Source: Metopolophium dirhodum
Taxonomy: Eukaryota; Arthropoda; Insecta; Hemiptera; Aphididae
Reading direction: 5' to 3'
Assembly: GCF_019925205.1 (NCBI RefSeq)
Contig: NC_083560.1
Span: forward strand, 54,668,270 to 54,732,269
DNA: 64,000 nucleotides
In this document: positions 32,689-45,533 of the stretch, piece after piece
Layout of the letters: every line of letters begins with the position of its first letter
Position numbering within the stretch: position 1 is the stretch's first letter
The notes under the pieces: model-generated
The model's input: the letters and a program-made list of their open reading frames with translations, nothing else
Told to the model about the DNA's origin: nothing
The model's database searches: none
Program-made: the position numbers and the translations under genes

Positions 32689-33276
32689 AGTGATGTTCTA
32701 GAGGAATTGAATGGACTACCTCTCACACATAATGGATCGACAAAAAATCGGTGAGGATCTGTGTAGTGTGTACTAGTGTAATGTACCCCACGTCCTACGT
32801 ACGACAATTCAGTGGCGGCTGTAGTAGTTACTAGTTGCTTGCTTGTCGTTCAGCTTTATATTTTTTTTTTTTCAAACTGCCCATGTGATAAAAATGATAA
32901 CACTATCAGCCGGTCCCGATAGCCGCGGGACCGGGGTAAACCTTAAATCCAAGCACGGTCTATCTTAAGCCGTGAATCCAATGTGGATTGATATTGGATC
33001 ATAGTACATGGATCATAGTATCTTAGATCCACAGATATATAAAAATACAAATTTATATATCTGTGCTTAGATCATATTATATTACATGATGTCATTGGAG
33101 TAAATCGAGTTTGAAATTTGGGTGGCTCAGGTCTACACTTGAAACTTATATGATGCTTTTAAATTATAGTAGTGAAATCATTAGTTTTTGGGGGCTATAG
33201 AAACTCTAAGGGGGGCTAAAGCCTCCCCCCTATTTGTGCCTTTGCATGATGTAGGTATAATATTGTCATTTATCAT
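32689..33276. other. POGLUT 5' flank / promoter region and repeats
   Basis: Upstream of the POGLUT start the sequence is relatively GC-rich to about 32870 (CACGTCCTACGTACGACAAT), a plausible promoter and 5' UTR. Further out, CACGGTCTATCTTAAGCCGTG (about 32955) is a hairpin-like motif, and 33020-33080 is a palindrome around CTTAGATCCACAGATATATA. GGGGGCT/AGCCTCCCCC at 33190-33230 resembles a transposon edge. Confidence 0.4.
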
Positions 33277-33762
33277 CAGAGCCGCATTTAACGGGGGGCA
33301 AGGGGGGGCAATTGCCCCGGGGCGGCAATTTTAAGGTGATTTGAGGGGCGGCAGATTTTTAGAAAATATATCATATTATAATATTATACGTTCTCCGTTA
33401 CGAATTTCGTATTAAATTATTAAAATAATTATTATTATATTAAAAATATTAATACCAACAATAATTTTATCTATCAACGATTCAATAATAACTAAATGCA
33501 TCACAGTTGTGTGTCTGTGTTATTTATAGCTTTTAATTTTCGGCGAGTGACTCAATCACATCGAAGAGCTGTCGCCTGTTTGCAGTTGCGGGCAATGCGG
33601 GCTGTATGATATAATAATAATCGCAAAAATACGTATTTGACGATCATTTTAGTAATCTTATCATCGACTGTCGTCTGTTGACGACCACAGTCTCGACGCA
33701 ATTTCGGTAGACAACAGTGTTGTGTTTGTTAAATTTATGTTATTGAATACTATACTATACTA

Positions 33763-33852
33763 TGTCTGGTAAGCGAATTAAATTAAGTGGTGCAGCTTAC
33801 CAAAAAGCAGCAAAAGAAAAAAGGTGGATAAGTGGAAGTCGCTCTGCTGTAC
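33763..33852 (+). pseudogene. N-terminal scrap of a hAT (ZMYM1-like) transposase
   Basis: ATG followed by about 29 basic, lysine-rich codons (MSGKRIKLSGAAYQKAAKEK...). The frame ends where the inserted repeat begins (CTGTACAGTAGGTTACAAG). Insect hAT transposases with TTF/ZMYM-type domains often begin in this way. The zinc finger, RNase H-like and dimerisation domains are absent. Weak but consistent with the surrounding hAT ends. Confidence 0.45.
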
Positions 33853-34860
33853 AGTAGGTTACAAGTGGGTCACTGTAATGGATGGTGTTAAATTTGAATT
33901 CAATGATATAATATCATTGTATAAGAAAAACGATTCTGAGCGAAAACGGTCAGTCAGCCTATGATATTACCAAGTATATTTGAAGATATTATTGTGAATA
34001 AAGTAATTTATATATAACCTATTTACGTGGAGCCTTGTTTTAAATTTTCAATCCTTAGCCATAAAAGTTAAACATTTTATACATTTTTAACTACAAAATA
34101 GTTAATAAATTATAAATTTGATAAATGTTGTCAAAATTTGAACTTTAAATGCTTATAAAAAAAATGTTGCCTATGTATTTTTAATATTTTTCAACTGTTA
34201 TTAGAACGATATATCAGGAGCTTTATATTAAATATTCACACTTTTTTACCCAACAAATAAAATTTTATTGATATTTATAGAAAAAAAAACTAAAAAAATT
34301 GAAAACTGACAATGTCTGTAAACAGCTCAAAAAGAGTCAAAATATTTTTAAAATTTTATGGTGTATAGAAAATGCTAATATAAACATTCAATGAATTTTT
34401 CAAGTATCTACAGTCATTCGTTTTTTAATTACAATAAAATAAGAAAATTGTTACATGAGAAATCGAGAAAATATCAAATGTTGTAAAAATATAAATTTCA
34501 GACGCTCATAAAAATTTAATTTAAGTTTCTTGTAGACATTTTTTTTTTGATATAGGTAGACAAACTTATGAATAATCTTATATTACATTTTCAAATCTTA
34601 GATTTAAAAAAAAAAATTTTTATGAATTCTCAACTCAAAATTATTTGCTAATTTTCTTGATTTTTCCGTATTTTGTCAAAATTTGAACTTTAAATGCTTA
34701 TAAATAAAAACTGTGACTAAAGATTTTTAATTTTTTTCATCTGCCTTTGAAACAATAACCTAGGCGCCTTCTATTAAATTTTCAAGCTTTTTTACTCAAC
34801 AGATAAAATTGTATTGATATTTATAGAAAAAAAAACTAAAAATTATTTAAATATTTTTCA
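33853..34860. repeat. Dispersed repeat copy nested in the hAT element
   Basis: Runs from TACAGTAGGTTACAAGTGGG through TAAGAAAAACGATTCTGAGC to AAATTGTATTGATATTTATA. It is the opposite-orientation relative of the copies at 20.3-22.9 kb, truncated at its right side. The left junction coincides with the break in the hAT reading frame, so it inserted after the hAT element. Confidence 0.75.
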
Positions 34861-35030
34861 CTTATAGTAGAATCGACTCCTGATGTAACAACACGAGATC
34901 AACTCACAGTGTTTATGATAGCGAAAAAAGAGTGGTGAAAATCATATGATATTTTTTTTAAATATATAGAGGCGGCAAATTTTATATTGCCCGGGGCGGC
35001 AATTTGGCTTAATGCGGCACTGTTTATCAT

Positions 35031-37145
35031 AGAGTAAAGAATATAATATTATACATAATAGGTAGCCAGGTAGGTATGTATTATTATACATTTATACCAT
35101 AATATGATCTAAGGGGTAAACTAAAGTATCTACTAGATAATTAAAATTATAAAAAACGAACACAATACATATACCTATAACAAAACAACTTTATTCGTCA
35201 TTTTTGTATTTAGACATACCTAGGTATTTATTATTACGGTCAAAACTCGGTTAATGGACGTGTCGAGTACAAATATGACTTCAAATCCTTCTAACAATTG
35301 CATTGTAGCCGCCGAAATGTCAAATATTTATATTTTCATAATATTTATGGGGTTCCGACGGCTACACAATATACAAAGGCTATACAGCTACAACCTACAC
35401 CTACAATAACAGATAGGTAGTAGCATTGATTATGAATACCGCTGCTGAAATAGCATCTGCAAATAACTACTTAACAACAGATATGTAACTTTACTGGGCA
35501 TAATATTCTAGTTTAGCAACCAGTGATTCTTTTTGTAAAAAAGTAATTATTTATGATTAATTGACTTTGATAGTTAAAATTAAAACTAACCTATCCTACT
35601 TACTTTTGAAGTCATATGTTTTTTGAACAGTTATCTGCTGATGCTATTTTAGTTGCAGCACCAATTATTTTTTTTTTTTTCGGGAGAGTCGATATTTTTT
35701 GAACCGGTCATTAATTGATGTCCCATACCCCGTCTTTTCTTTGTACATAATATTTACCGCAAAACTATTTTTTTTTTAACATTTTAGAAAAAACTTAAAA
35801 ATTTCCATAATATATTTCGTCAAAATTTAATCTTCAGGCACTCGTATAAAATATTTATGAAATTAGGTACGCTGATTTTTTTTTAATAATTCCCATTTCA
35901 AACATTTTTTAAAGGTAAGTTAAAATTACTTAATGTTTTATTTAAGTAATATAAATACATTTTAAGTGACCTTTGTATTGTGTGTTTAAGTGCCATTGTA
36001 ATATATAGATTAAGTTAACATTTAGGTAAGTAGGTATACCTACTAGTAACTAGTTAAACATCAATATATGATTTCCTGTTTTGTTCCTGTTTTGTTTATG
36101 TTAGATATGAAAATTCATAGTTATGTTTTTATAAGATTGCTAATGTATAATAACAATAAACATATTGTTCAAAATTGCATAATAATAATAAATGTAGGTA
36201 TTTTGACATTTTGGTGTCACATTATAGCTCAATGGACAATATGCTATCACTATATATTATGTAGATATTGCAGTATTGATGTAGATGTCAACTGTGGTCC
36301 AGTCACTCTATATTATTTCGAGAGTCAGATGGTCTGTAATCTGTTTTGTATACAACTATCAGTCTATCGATCCGCATAATATAGCAGTTTCAAAAATTTC
36401 AGAGGTGATTACTGAACAGCTAAGTACCTAAGTATAATAAATTGGCAACTTTAATAATTTGTAGGTATAATACTGATTAATGATGTAACGTAGGTACCTA
36501 GGTAGATACCCATGATATAGATATAATTAAGTTATAATAGTTTCTATAGGTAGGTAACGAGTTTAATTTAATATTATATATGTATGATATATTGCATGCA
36601 TATACATGCATCTAAATTAGGTATAGTAAATATTATACAATATACATAGATATATCATATATATTCATATATTTAGAAATGTTGTTTTTAATAAATTTTA
36701 CACGGGATTAAACTATAAATAGGGCACTTACATGGCTACACATCCTTGTACAAGGAGCATATTGAAACGTTTCTATATTCTATAATACATTTTTATTCAA
36801 GTAAAATAATAGGTACGCATTTTTCTTTTACCTACTCATGAATAAAAATGTGCCTAAAGCAATATATTGCTATAATAGGTATAACTGTACAAGGGAAAAC
36901 AATTTAACAAATAATATTTTGTTTACACTTTAAATCATACTTTAAATAGTTAAGCCATTGTAAATCTTATTAGATATAATGTAAAATATAACACATTGTA
37001 AAAATCTATATTGATAATATTACTGATAAAAAACCAGTTATATATAAGTACTATAGTCTATAATATAATGTAATATATTATATTAATTGTATTTATGGGT
37101 AATAATCAATAATTTTGTTTCCAAAAATAATGTTTTTAGCTTAGA
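35031..37145. other. Intergenic / 5' region of the four-helix membrane gene
   Basis: AT-rich with many TAGGTA and TACCTA motifs. Around 35235, GGTCAAAACTCGGTTAATGG resembles a pogo-type terminus. The 103-codon frame at 36068-36379 has no domain and biased composition. The 5' UTR of the gene at 37146 ends here: a TAG at 37137 closes its frame just upstream of the ATG. Confidence 0.5.
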
Positions 37146-40100
37146 ATGCCAGTTACCAAAAATCACTCAAAAGATGATTTATTGGAGACCAGAAAACCAA
37201 AATCGTTGACAATAAATGTTAACCGATGTCGCAGTACAACGACTTATAGGGAAGATGATTCCGAAGCTGCAAATCTGGAAATGTGTGAATGTTCATCAGT
37301 TCCTCTGCGAATAGAAGAAAATGTTTTATTGAGAAGCATGGCGGTCAATCGAGGAATAATACAAGTGAGTGTTATTGTTATAGGTACTGTAATATTTTTC
37401 TAAGTTACTACTAACTAAATTTTAATACAAAAATACGATATATATACAGTTGTACAAATATGCAATATAATAAAATAAATATCATGCCTACTATTGCCTA
37501 GGTTTTTAATGTACGTATCTAATGAATAGAACCATTTTAAAAATTAAGGTGGGTAGGTAAACCTACATTATGTAATATTATATTACATTAGTTTTATATT
37601 ACTAATATACTTTCAAGTCTTTCAACTTACTGGTCACCCATTAAACATTTTACTTAGCCGCTAACATCTCTGCGCGATGTATCATGTATCTATATGTTTT
37701 GCCCTTATGGGCTTCATACGATGTTTTGTTTTAATTGTCTCTTTATTACAAAATATGTTCGAAATTCCTAAAATTAATGTACCAACATTGGTGCATTTAG
37801 AGCTTACATTTGGAGGGGAGGCTTGTACCAAACACAAAATTCTGAGATTTATTATTTTTCAGAATATTTTTCAATATTTTTTTGGAGGGGAGGAGGTGAG
37901 TTGGATTTATGCTAATATATATATTAATTATTAAGCTACTAAATATATATAATCCCATACATATTAAATAGTATTCATACCAGGGACTAGAACCGTAACC
38001 TAAATAAAGTACGGGAACCGATAGGTTAAATAGATTCTTTTAGGTTCAAAAATAAAATTATTTTATTTATCATAATTTAATGGTATTACTGTTATGTGTA
38101 TAAACTATGATCACATGAGTTTTCTAATATTTCTCATACTATTAATTAAACCCGCATTCCAGATAGGTATTTAAAATTATTATACTTTTCGGTATCTAAA
38201 TTATCTGGAACCGGTACCGAAATTATTTGGAACCGATGGTACCTTTACTTTTTTAAACCAGAACTGAAAGGGAACAGTTATTTTATTATTGGAGAACGGA
38301 GAACCAGTACCGGAACCGATACCGATAAATTCAAAAGGCTCCAGTCCCTGATTCATACCAACTACGAACCATACATGGTTCATCGTATTTTAATTTTAAT
38401 TTATAATGATATAGCCGATATAGGTATTATATTTATATTATAATATACCTACAGTTATAGCCTAGCTAAGTTAGATTAGGTTAGGTTAATACTAGCCAGT
38501 ATTATGAAAGGGAGAGGGGGTTTAAGTATAATATAAACTTGGTTTATTACAGTTTTCGTATATAAATAATACATTTATTAGGGGAAAAGGACAATGGGTG
38601 GTGGGAGGATTAAATACCCAAACCCCCTGGCTACGCCACTGTTAATATAAATGTTTTAGGTAACTTTAATTTAAATTTTAAATAGTCCAAAGAAATATTT
38701 TTATTGTTTCAACTTAATAAATTAAGTAGGCATATTATTATTTTATTTTAATACAATAAATTATACAAGGATATTACCGATATTAGAATAAAAAAATGTG
38801 GACTAGTAGGTAATCAAACTGTTGTATTTTTTTTTTTATTAGTTAGAATATTAGGTACTCAACAGCACAGATTTTTAGCCTAAGTTGACCTAAGGTTGGT
38901 TTAAATTTACTATATAATATACTCTTTAAATTATATTAAAAATTCTTAAATCGTTTGATGAGAAATCATTATTTTGCGCATAAATATCCTTTAAAGTTCG
39001 TCGAGTTTTTAATTTCAGACGATTCATATTCATAAAAAATATTTGTTCTATTAAAATCTAATTGTATTTATGATTTTTGTAATCAAAACCTACATGTACC
39101 CTTGTATTAATTTTTCAAACCTTAGATATTCATTGAATACTAAACATTAGATGAATTTCTAAATCTATATAGGTATATTATTAAAAAAAACAATATTTTC
39201 GCATGTTAGTAGTGGCGTATTTTCGAGGTCCCTATTCTTGACCCCCCCAGAATGGAATAATTTGGAATAAAATAAATATTAATTCATAATTCATATGTAT
39301 TTTTATAGTATTATACACTTAGGTACTTACTTTTTAGATCCCCCTAAAAAGTTTGAAAATACGACACTGTATGTATAAGTGTAAGCGATCCAAACCCTAG
39401 TCGATCGCACTCATAGTACATTAGTACATAATATATGATCCTATACCCAATAATGTGCACCCCGAAAACAATTTTTTTAATTTTACATTCTAAAGAGGAC
39501 TCATGAAAAACGAATATTATTTTATTTGTGTACAGAGTTGCCAAAATGATTACAAAAAAGAAAACAGTTATTCTAGTTGCACCAATTGGATATATAATTA
39601 TATATAATTTTAGACTAATATTTTACATATTATATGGCTCTAATAAATATATCTTGGTAAAAAAGTTCCTATCCGCCCATGTACATTTGTCCTCGGCCAC
39701 GCAAATTTGAAAATTTCCATAGAAAGTATTATAATAATATTTAACCGTGCCACGTGCAAATGTTCGACAAAAACAATTATAAATTGATTAAACTCACATT
39801 GTCACATGATTTTGGGACTTTGGGCAGGTACTTTGCATTCTTACAATCATAAACTAAGCAGTATAATTTTCCCGGACATTGAAGAAAACAATGTACTATA
39901 AAGTTATCATTTTTATATTTCCCAAATTTCCCTAATTTTCCCGTAACCTGTAGGTAATAATATGCAATGTACTATATACATATTACATATATATAATATA
40001 CAAGTATATATATAATACATTTTATACATTTATAATAGTTTATATAATATATAATACAGCTTACTGATTATTTTAATATTCTCGTATAATCTTATCTTAC

Positions 40101-43100
40101 TATATAATATTACTGAAAAATAAATAATTCTACTATATTATATGGATAGCAATTTGCCGAGTGGTATAGCAAACAATCTACAATGCCTTTGCCGTATTTA
40201 ATTGGCATACCATTTGGTTGGCTGTTGCTTGGCACATTTCAATATTATGTGTGTATCGTCATTTTGGGTGACAGTTTCTTAGACCCATGGTATTTCACGT
40301 GTGCTTGGATAGTGGAATTAATTTCTACGCTCCCCGTTATTATGATTATCACGATCATCAAATGTGTTTACGTCCAAGTGGTAAGTGTGCAACATTTATT
40401 TATGCATTCAAATTATTTCGGTTTAATAAACATTATATTTGTTATGTCAAGGTTGTAAACAGAATGAAATGATTAAAAAGTTACGTTTTAATAATATATA
40501 AATTATATAAATTATCTAATAAAATTTTTTGAATTTTTATTATTTTCATTTAAAAAAAGTAAATCTCTGACGAGAACGTATTAATATATTATAGTAGGTA
40601 CCTATATAGTCTATACTTATATTATAGATTAGATTGATAGATTTATAAATTTTAAAAAAAAAATATGTTTTTTTAAGATTATTTTATTAGGTTAGGTTAT
40701 AGGTTAACAACTTCAAAAATATATTATGTACGGAGTGATCCATTTAATGAAAGACTCTCATCATAAAAGTCGCCCTGATGCACTGTAAATGTAAGCTGTG
40801 TGTATAAAAAAAACTTGATCCACAAATTGATTTTTAGTTTTAAGACTAAGAATTTATAGTAGATTTAAATAATTGTTTAAACTAAAGTAACTATAATAAC
40901 TAGTGAGTACTGAGTACTGAGCTATACAGTGTGTTCAACGAGAAAGGAAACAAACTATTTATTTTTTCGAATTATTATTGTACACTATTTTTGAGTTTGA
41001 ATTATTTGAATTTGTTAAGCAATTTTGACTTATAAAGTTTTATAAAAATTTATCTTAAAAATTTACTTATTTACTTATTTGTTTATAGCTTTATTGGTAA
41101 TATAGGTTATAATCTAATTTGTATTACCCCTTTTTGTTAATAATTTGGTAAAAATAATATAAATGTGCTTTACTTAAGAAATTACACCTGAGTTTTCAAA
41201 ATATATATATATATATAAAACTACACGGAACATTGTAAACAACAGATACATTTTTAAAAAATAAGATAAATTCAACATGCATAAATTGAAACTTTAACAC
41301 GTTCTCATATTCTCATGTTTTTAATCATATTTTACTTTAAAATACTAACTATCAGGGTTTTAGCCCCCCAGAAAAATGTCCCTAAATGCGCCTATGGACC
41401 TCAGTATGTCAATTTTTAAGATAGAAAAAATTATTTTCAGTGAAGGTAAGACCTAATTAAGAAATATAGTAGGTAGGTAATAAATATTTTCTGATAATAT
41501 AATAGTTACGTACCTAGTTTTTATCTTTTTCGTTCAAAAAATAATTAATATTTTGCTTGAATAGTAATTTATACAATTCAGTATTAATATCTTATACATT
41601 AATTTTTTATACATTTGATAAGACTGATATATTACATTATTACTTGAGTTAGAGCCTAGCCTAGTCTTAATGGATAGGTGCCTAATTAAAACTATCACAG
41701 TTTTTAAATTAATTAGTAGGTAATCAATTCAAATCTCATTAAAAACTTATTTTATATTTTTATAAAATTATTTTGATTTACAACAGTGGCAACACAAAGA
41801 CCTAAGTAAAAAAAAATTAAATATTAATTATAATTGTTATTTTAGGAAATACTGGAACACTGTGAAAAAGTTACATGGATTGGTTTTACATTTTTACTTT
41901 TTCAAGGGTTGGCCATTATAATACTTCTGCTTCCAGTTAGCAATTTATTTAAATACATGTTCGGCGATTTTTCACGACCGATAAATTTTTTTATTTATTG
42001 GATGATGTTAGCTTTTCCACATATCACAATCTTATGTTTTGCAACATTTGGTTGTTGTTCAAAGGTACATACAGTTAACATACAACCAGTTGGAAATGTC
42101 ATTAATCATTGAAGGGTAATTTGGTATAATTATTTATAATGATATTATTAATGACGTAACTTAACGTAAATTTAACATAAGTTTTTTTTAAATAATACTT
42201 CCCAACCTCCTTACCCAAAAAAATAACCATTTGTACTAAGTACGGCCATGCTATATAGTAAGTACCTACCTATTTAGTGTCTCAGTTGATGTGATTATAA
42301 ATTATAATGCAGCCATGTAGGTATACCGTGGCTTGTAATTAGGTACTTTAAGTCCTTAAATAGTACCTACTTACGAAGAAATAGCAATAATACTGAAATT
42401 GGTTAAAAAATGAATTATAATATGTGTATTAATTATTAGTAGGGCAGAAGACTTGTAGCATTTGCATATTTGTTTTGCACAGTCACAAAATAGCAAAATA
42501 CGAAACAAATACAGTTCATGCTTTTACAAAGCTATTTATAAAATTTTATTTTGAGTTTTTTTGTTTTTAGGGCTTATTTCTTCCATTTTATACTTTTAGA
42601 GGTATATTTTAACTTAATTAATAATTTTATAATTTTATCAATTTTTTACTCCACTGACGTTTTTATTTTAAATAATACAAGCTGTATTATACAACCAAAG
42701 CATAAATATTTTTAATTTTTGTCGAATTATATGGTTTTAAATTATCCGCGGGCGGCACGTTTTTCCTAGAAACGCTTGAAGATAGATAAAACGATAAGAT
42801 TAATTTCCCGTATATTAACTTTATTTTAGATAGATAATTGTTTATAATGTGATGTCATTATGCCGGCATTCAATTTTATTTTTAAAATGCATATTTTGGG
42901 TATTCAAATGCATATTTGGTGACTTTTTACGGGTATAAGTCCTTGGCCCTAATTATTAGACATTAATTTGTTTTTAATAAGGAACACGGGTATCCGTGTA
43001 TATTATAATACAGTACATACCTAGGTATATGCCTATAATTATTTTGGCTATATTTAGTACATTTTTTTTCAGATATTTAGATCGTTTTCACGACATTTCC

Positions 43101-43237
43101 ATTACGCTAATAGCTGGAAAAAGCATGAAACTATAGAAGCACATTTCGAAACAACTGACCGGCAGGCAGCAATAAATAATGATAATAATATTGAACTACA
43201 AGAACTTAATTACCATCCTATATTTAGAACTAAATAA
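37146..43237 (+). CDS. Unrecognised four-transmembrane protein, 277 aa
   Basis: Four phase-0 exons: 37146-37364 (donor GTGAGT), 40150-40380 (GTAAGT), 41846-42064 (GTACAT) and 43073-43237 (stop TAA). Residues 1-73 are hydrophilic, with a cysteine pair (MCECSS) and a basic run. Four hydrophobic helices follow at about 90-112 (YLIGIPFGWLLLGTFQYYV...), 121-147, 161-185 and 196-221. The C-terminal ~54 residues are polar (ends NYHPIFRTK). Helices two and four carry cysteines, and there is no signal peptide, so both termini are probably cytosolic. All junctions are phase 0, so each exon is a self-contained module. I do not recognise the family; a tetraspan sensory or transport accessory protein is possible but unsupported. 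No canonical AATAAA directly after the stop. Confidence 0.8.
37981..38350. mobile_element. hAT-type MITE with exact 8-bp target duplication
   Basis: Ends CAGGGACTAGAACCG and the complement GGCTCCAGTCCCTG, flanked on both sides by ATTCATAC (37973-37980 and 38351-38358). 370 bp. The interior is built of GGAACCGGTACCG-like repeats on both strands. Lies in intron 1 of the four-helix gene. Confidence 0.85.
38351..40149 (+). other. Rest of intron 1 of the four-helix gene
   Basis: AT-rich intron with transposon-like edges. AAACCCCCTGGCTACGCCAC at about 38620 and TAGTGGCGTATTTTCGAGG at 39214, the latter paired with AAAATACGACACTG ending at 39369, suggest two further small hAT-like relics without clear target duplications. 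The ORFs here have no recognisable domain. Confidence 0.45.
40381..41845 (+). other. Intron 2 of the four-helix gene
   Basis: AT-rich intron. No transposon ends or exons recognised except a C-rich scrap (GGTTTTAGCCCCCCAGAAAA) near 41355 of repeat type. Confidence 0.5.
42441..42951. mobile_element. MULE-type MITE, copy 1
   Basis: About 511 bp, from AGGGCAGAAGACTTGTAGCA to TATAAGTCCTTGGCCCTA. Flanks ATTATTAGT and ATTATTAGA form a 9-bp target duplication with one mismatch, as expected for Mutator-like transposition. Closely related to the copy at 44959-45524. Located in intron 3 of the four-helix gene. No coding frame. Confidence 0.75.
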
Positions 43238-44526
43238 TACTAAACTACAATTTAATATGTTAGGTACCTATACCTATGTTTTTTTTTATCATAGCAAGCA
43301 GATGAGTATTTTTTATTGTAATAATATATAAATATTATATAAAATGTAAATATAGTGAGTATTTAGCCATACTTTAATATTTATTAATTATATATTATTA
43401 CCTATATTGTAGTACCTACTTTACTAAATCTTCTTAGCCTCCACAACTTCAAACCTATTATTATAATATGTTCCATGTGGCATGGACTATTAGCCTTAGT
43501 GTTCATAAAGCTTAACAATTCAGAAACTACTGACTCCAATTTTACTTCATATGCATACTGTATTAGTGTATTACCTGTACCTGTTAAACTTACTTCAAAG
43601 TGAAAAAAAATCATCTATATAATATTATACTGTAGGCTGTAGTGTAGGTAGAAGATCGTAGCTAGATATAGTGTATACGGTTAGTGGTACAACCAGGATT
43701 TTTTCAAGGAGGGTGTCGGTGTCCGCCAGTGATGTAGGTATATAATGGTTTCTCAAAATCTATTTTTAAATGTATAAAAAATATTGTGTAAATCAAGTTC
43801 AAATGGGGGGGGGGGGTGTCCAGACACCCAAAACACCACCCTTGGCTATGTATACGGTAAACATATCTATTACCTATATATTATACGTACGTACAATGGT
43901 ACAACCTACCTATTACAATTGTATATTGAGTTTCATAAAATTATATTTTCGATCAAATTCTAGTAGAAACCTATACATTGCATTCATATATATAAGTATA
44001 ACATATTACCTAATGTATTAGGTATATTAATATGTAGAAAACGAATTCGGGTGATTTAAATATGAAATTGGTATACCTACATGGCTACACCTAGAGAACC
44101 TTTATATATAATATATATTTATTATCTAGGCTCTCTACCTACACCCCACACAAATGTTGATATTATTACTCTATGGTTGATACCTGCATGTATCTTTAAT
44201 GTGATCTCCGTACTCCGTTGTATTAAGTAGGTATTGATTATTGTAATGCGAAATTTGGACGACCTATGTTTACATACAACATGAATATTATCATATTTCA
44301 AGCAAATAAATGATAGATTAGAATAATATACATCGCTATACATGCAGTACACTTGTACAGTGCACGCGCGTGACGACAATAGGTAGATAATAGTACCTAT
44401 TATGCAATATTTGTCTTACGTAAGTCATAATGACACTGCGTAGAAACATATAATATTTTATTAAAGTAAATAATATTTATACCAACCAACATACATTATC
44501 ATATTGATAAATATAATATATATTAC
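43238..44526. other. Intergenic, TAGGTA-rich, repeat fragments
   Basis: Downstream of the four-helix gene. At 43690-43860 a G-run (about 43806-43817) sits between ACAACCAGGATTTTTTCAAG and CACCACCCTTGGCTATGTA, a small repeat of the 'not-so-clear' GGGGTGTC type. ORFs at 43402-43614, 43770-44021 and 44122-44379 show no domain. Confidence 0.45.
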
Positions 44527-44694
44527 CAGTGGCGTAATTAGGAATTTGTCCTGGGAGGGGGGGGACATACATTTTTTTTACACACAAAATATTAAATTTT
44601 CAAGTACATTGTGAGTATATAATATAATATATAATATTATGATGGCTCTGGAGGGGGATCTATCCCCCTCATCCCCCCCTTAATTACGCCCCTG
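44527..44694. mobile_element. 168-bp hAT-type MITE
   Basis: Ends CAGTGGCGTAATTAGGAA and the complement TTAATTACGCCCCTG, flanked by exact TATATTAC duplications (44519-44526 and 44695-44702). The interior holds a G-run and a C-rich block (GATCTATCCCCCTCATCCCC). No coding frame. Confidence 0.85.
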
Positions 44695-44958
44695 TATATT
44701 ACCACAAATAAGGAGGAGGGTATGGGGCCAATAGGGACTTACTCCCCCAAGGCAAGTCCTCATCAAGTATATATAGTATATAGTAAATAGTATATAGGTA
44801 CGTCTACTTTATTTATTATTTTTATAATCTGCATTTCAAAAATAAGACAATAAGTAGGTTACCCAATACAGTTTTTAAAATATAATTTTTTTGGAATAAG
44901 TTAGTTACCTATACATATTTTTAAATTATGTTTTTGTAAAACTGTATGTATGATAAGT

Positions 44959-45524
44959 AGGGCAGACTGGGCAGAGGACTTGTAGCATTTGCATATTTGT
45001 TTTGCACAGTCACAAATATAGCAGCATACGAAACAAATACGTTTCATGCTTTTACAAAGCTAGTTTTGAAATTTTATTTTGCATATTATAAAAGTATATT
45101 TTGAGTTTTTTTTGTTTTTAGAGCATATTTCTTCCATTTTATACTTTTGGAGGTATATTTTAACTTAATTAATAATGTTATCAATCCACTGACGTTTTTG
45201 TTATAATTAATACAAGTATACTAGGTACCAAAGCATAAATATTTTTAATTTTTGTCGAATAATATGGTTTTAAATTATCCGCGGCGCACGTTTTTCCTTG
45301 AAACACTTGAAGATAGATAAAACGATAAGATTAATTTGCCGTATATTAATTGTATTAATAGATAGATAATTGTTTACAATGTGATGTCATATTTCCGACA
45401 TTCAATTTTATTTTTAAAATGCATATTTTAGGTAAATTTTTTATTTTGCATATAAATGCATAGGTATTTTAAGTATTCAAATGCATATTTTGTGACTCTT
45501 TATGGCTATAAGTCCTCTGCCCTA
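44959..45524. mobile_element. MULE-type MITE, copy 2
   Basis: Related along its length to 42441-42951: shared GGACTTGTAGCATTTGCATA, ATATTTGTTTTGCACAGTCA, ATGGTTTTAAATTATCCGCG and AAGTCCTCTGCCCTA. Flanks ATGATAAGT and ATGTTAAGT give a 9-bp duplication with one mismatch. The left terminus carries an extra GGGCAGACT, a small terminal duplication. Confidence 0.75.
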
Positions 45525-45533
45525 ATGTTAAGT

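Larger units (their letters stand above)
33277..35022 (+). mobile_element. hAT element with 8-bp target duplication, interrupted by another repeat
   Basis: Starts CAGAGCCGCATTTAACGGGG and ends GGCTTAATGCGGCACTG, flanked by exact TTTATCAT duplications (33269-33276 and 35023-35030). GC-rich subterminal blocks (GGGGCGGCAATT) occur at both ends. About 1.75 kb including an inserted dispersed repeat at roughly 33853-34860. Inside, at 33763, a short frame begins MSGKRIKLSGAAYQKAAKEK, resembling the N-terminus of ZMYM1-like hAT transposases. Once the insertion is removed little of the original interior is left, so the element is non-autonomous. Confidence 0.8.
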
